Positions 63,079-64,000 of a stretch of DNA of 64,000 nucleotides are shown in pieces. The notes under the pieces are model-generated. The model saw only the letters and a list, made by a program, of their open reading frames with translations, made no database searches and was not told the origin of the DNA. The first letter of the stretch is position 1. Each line of letters begins with the position of its first letter. The translations under genes and the position numbers were made by a program. Origin of the DNA: Pararhizobium sp. IMCC21322 (GTDB taxonomy: Bacteria; Pseudomonadota; Alphaproteobacteria; Rhizobiales; GCA-2746425); contig NZ_CP132335.1 in NCBI RefSeq assembly GCF_030758295.1, positions 2,766,412-2,830,411 on the forward strand, given 5' to 3'.

Positions 63079-64000
63079 ATGACCACCGTACTTGCACCTT
63101 CCGCAAAATCTGCATCAGTTTGGAACATAAGGGCTTTGTTTTTGTGCGAAGCCGTTGTTCTGACATCAATCTTTCCGCGATTCCCCGATCTGAAAGAAAT
63201 GCTCGCTCTGGACCATGCCCAACTGGGCTTAAGCCTTCTGGGCCTGCCCTTGGGGACACTCCTGTCACTTGTTTTGGCCGGCGGTCTGGTGGATCGGTTG
63301 GGAACACGGAAGGCATCGTTGATTGGCATTAGCCTGGTGGCAATATCCATGATTCTGCCTACGTTGGCAGTTTCCATGATGGCTCTGTTCGTCGCATTGT
63401 TTGTGGTTGGACTGTCCCTGGCCCTCATCGAGATTGGTATGAATGTAGATGCCGACCGCGTTGAGAAATGGGCGTCGAAACCCATTATGAGTTCCTGTCA
63501 CGGTTTTTGGAGCGTTGGCGCACTCATTGGAACCGGTCTGGGCGCTTTGTGTGCCGGCATTGGGATTTCGCCGCTGCAGCAAATCCTGATTATTTCTCCG
63601 ATCTTCGGAATTGCGGGAATTCTGATTATCCAATTGCGCACGCCCATCCCGGTCCCTCCGCCCTCGGCCCAATTGGCACCGACATTTGCCTTGCCAACCA
63701 GAGCATTGCTGGGTGTTGCCGTATTTGCAGTCGGTTTGCAGATGTCAGAAGGAGCTGCTTTTGACTGGAGTGGTATCTATATGAAGGAAGTTGTGGGTGC
63801 CAACGCCACTTTCATCGGCATGGCCTATTTTTCTTTCACACTCCCTATGGCCATTGGGCGGTTCTTCGGTGACCATTTCCGCACGGTTTTGGGGCCAGTC
63901 AGGCTTGCGCGGATCACAACACTGATCGGCTGTTTGGGCTTGCTTATACTGGGGCTTACGGAAACAGCCATTGGTTCGATTGTGGCATGGGGGCTGGTGG
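63079..64000 (+). CDS. MFS transporter, N-terminal part (runs off the window)
   Basis: From the ATG at 63079 the frame is open to the window end (307 codons). It has about nine hydrophobic segments so far. The MFS loop signature is GGLVDRLGTRKASLIG between helices 2 and 3, with SLALIEIGMNVDADRVEKWASK and SSCHGFWSVGALIGTG later, as in the YbjJ/fucose-permease-like branch. The substrate is unknown. It is divergent from the monooxygenase gene, with about 218 bp between them. The C-terminus is outside the window. Confidence 0.85.
   Translation, partial: MTTVLAPSAKSASVWNIRALFLCEAVVLTSIFPRFPDLKEMLALDHAQLGLSLLGLPLGTLLSLVLAGGLVDRLGTRKASLIGISLVAISMILPTLAVSMMALFVALFVVGLSLALIEIGMNVDADRVEKWASKPIMSSCHGFWSVGALIGTGLGALCAGIGISPLQQILIISPIFGIAGILIIQLRTPIPVPPPSAQLAPTFALPTRALLGVAVFAVGLQMSEGAAFDWSGIYMKEVVGANATFIGMAYFSFTLPMAIGRFFGDHFRTVLGPVRLARITTLIGCLGLLILGLTETAIGSIVAWGLV

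Overview
The window looks like a chromosome segment of an alphaproteobacterium, most likely a Hyphomicrobiales (Rhizobiales) member, with roughly half G+C by eye. The taxonomic signs are the DUF2865-type protein at the left edge, the cysS-GFA-cimA run, the LOG/LysM/Atm1/psd/pssA run, the coaD-PPIase-PPIase-queA-tgt run, the short HdaA protein next to ppk-ppx, and a large B12-dependent ribonucleotide reductase of the type I recall from rhizobia. No rRNA, tRNA, CRISPR array, prophage or complete insertion sequence was seen.

Layout. 1-11 kb: cell-envelope fragment, cysS-GFA-cimA, a small palindromic repeat element (4494-4640), a LOG-family hydrolase, a LysM protein, an ArsR-type regulator with an Atm1-type ABC exporter, then psd-pssA for phosphatidylethanolamine. 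11-16 kb: a leftward PadR / adaptor / RND efflux operon with palindromes upstream of the regulator. 16-26 kb: a LysE-type exporter, then coaD, a 1672-residue exported cyclophilin fused to a very long Ala/Glu-rich coiled coil, a normal cyclophilin, and queA-tgt. 26-31 kb: an orphan response regulator, a long intergenic region ending in a pair of NrdR-box-like sites and a highly structured 5' leader, and nrdJ with a strong terminator. 31-41 kb: a decayed pseudogene and mixed small genes (SHOCT, DUF2238, NAGPA, ABC-F, GST, ndk, VOC with its WYL-type regulator, purM-purN).

41-64 kb: a CDP-alcohol phosphatidyltransferase, an AI-2E exporter, hdaA and ppk-ppx (polyphosphate turnover); a TctC / fused TctA-TctB uptake system with a duplicated operator-like repeat; a membrane protein and a lipid acyltransferase; mrp, trhO, a Bcr/CflA exporter, moaA and DUF971 (an iron-sulfur and molybdenum cofactor flavour); an L,D-transpeptidase; a glycosyltransferase with galE; gph; a UbiH-type hydroxylase; and the start of an MFS transporter that runs off the right edge.

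Most of the window is core metabolism. The items most worth a second look are the giant cyclophilin/coiled-coil protein (17830-22848), the nrdJ leader RNA with tandem GNRA hairpins (27191-27461), the palindromic element at 4494-4640, the Tgt protein lacking most of its usual zinc cysteines, and several regulatory palindromes beside regulator genes. All functional calls come from reading motifs and from memory of protein families; no database search was run.
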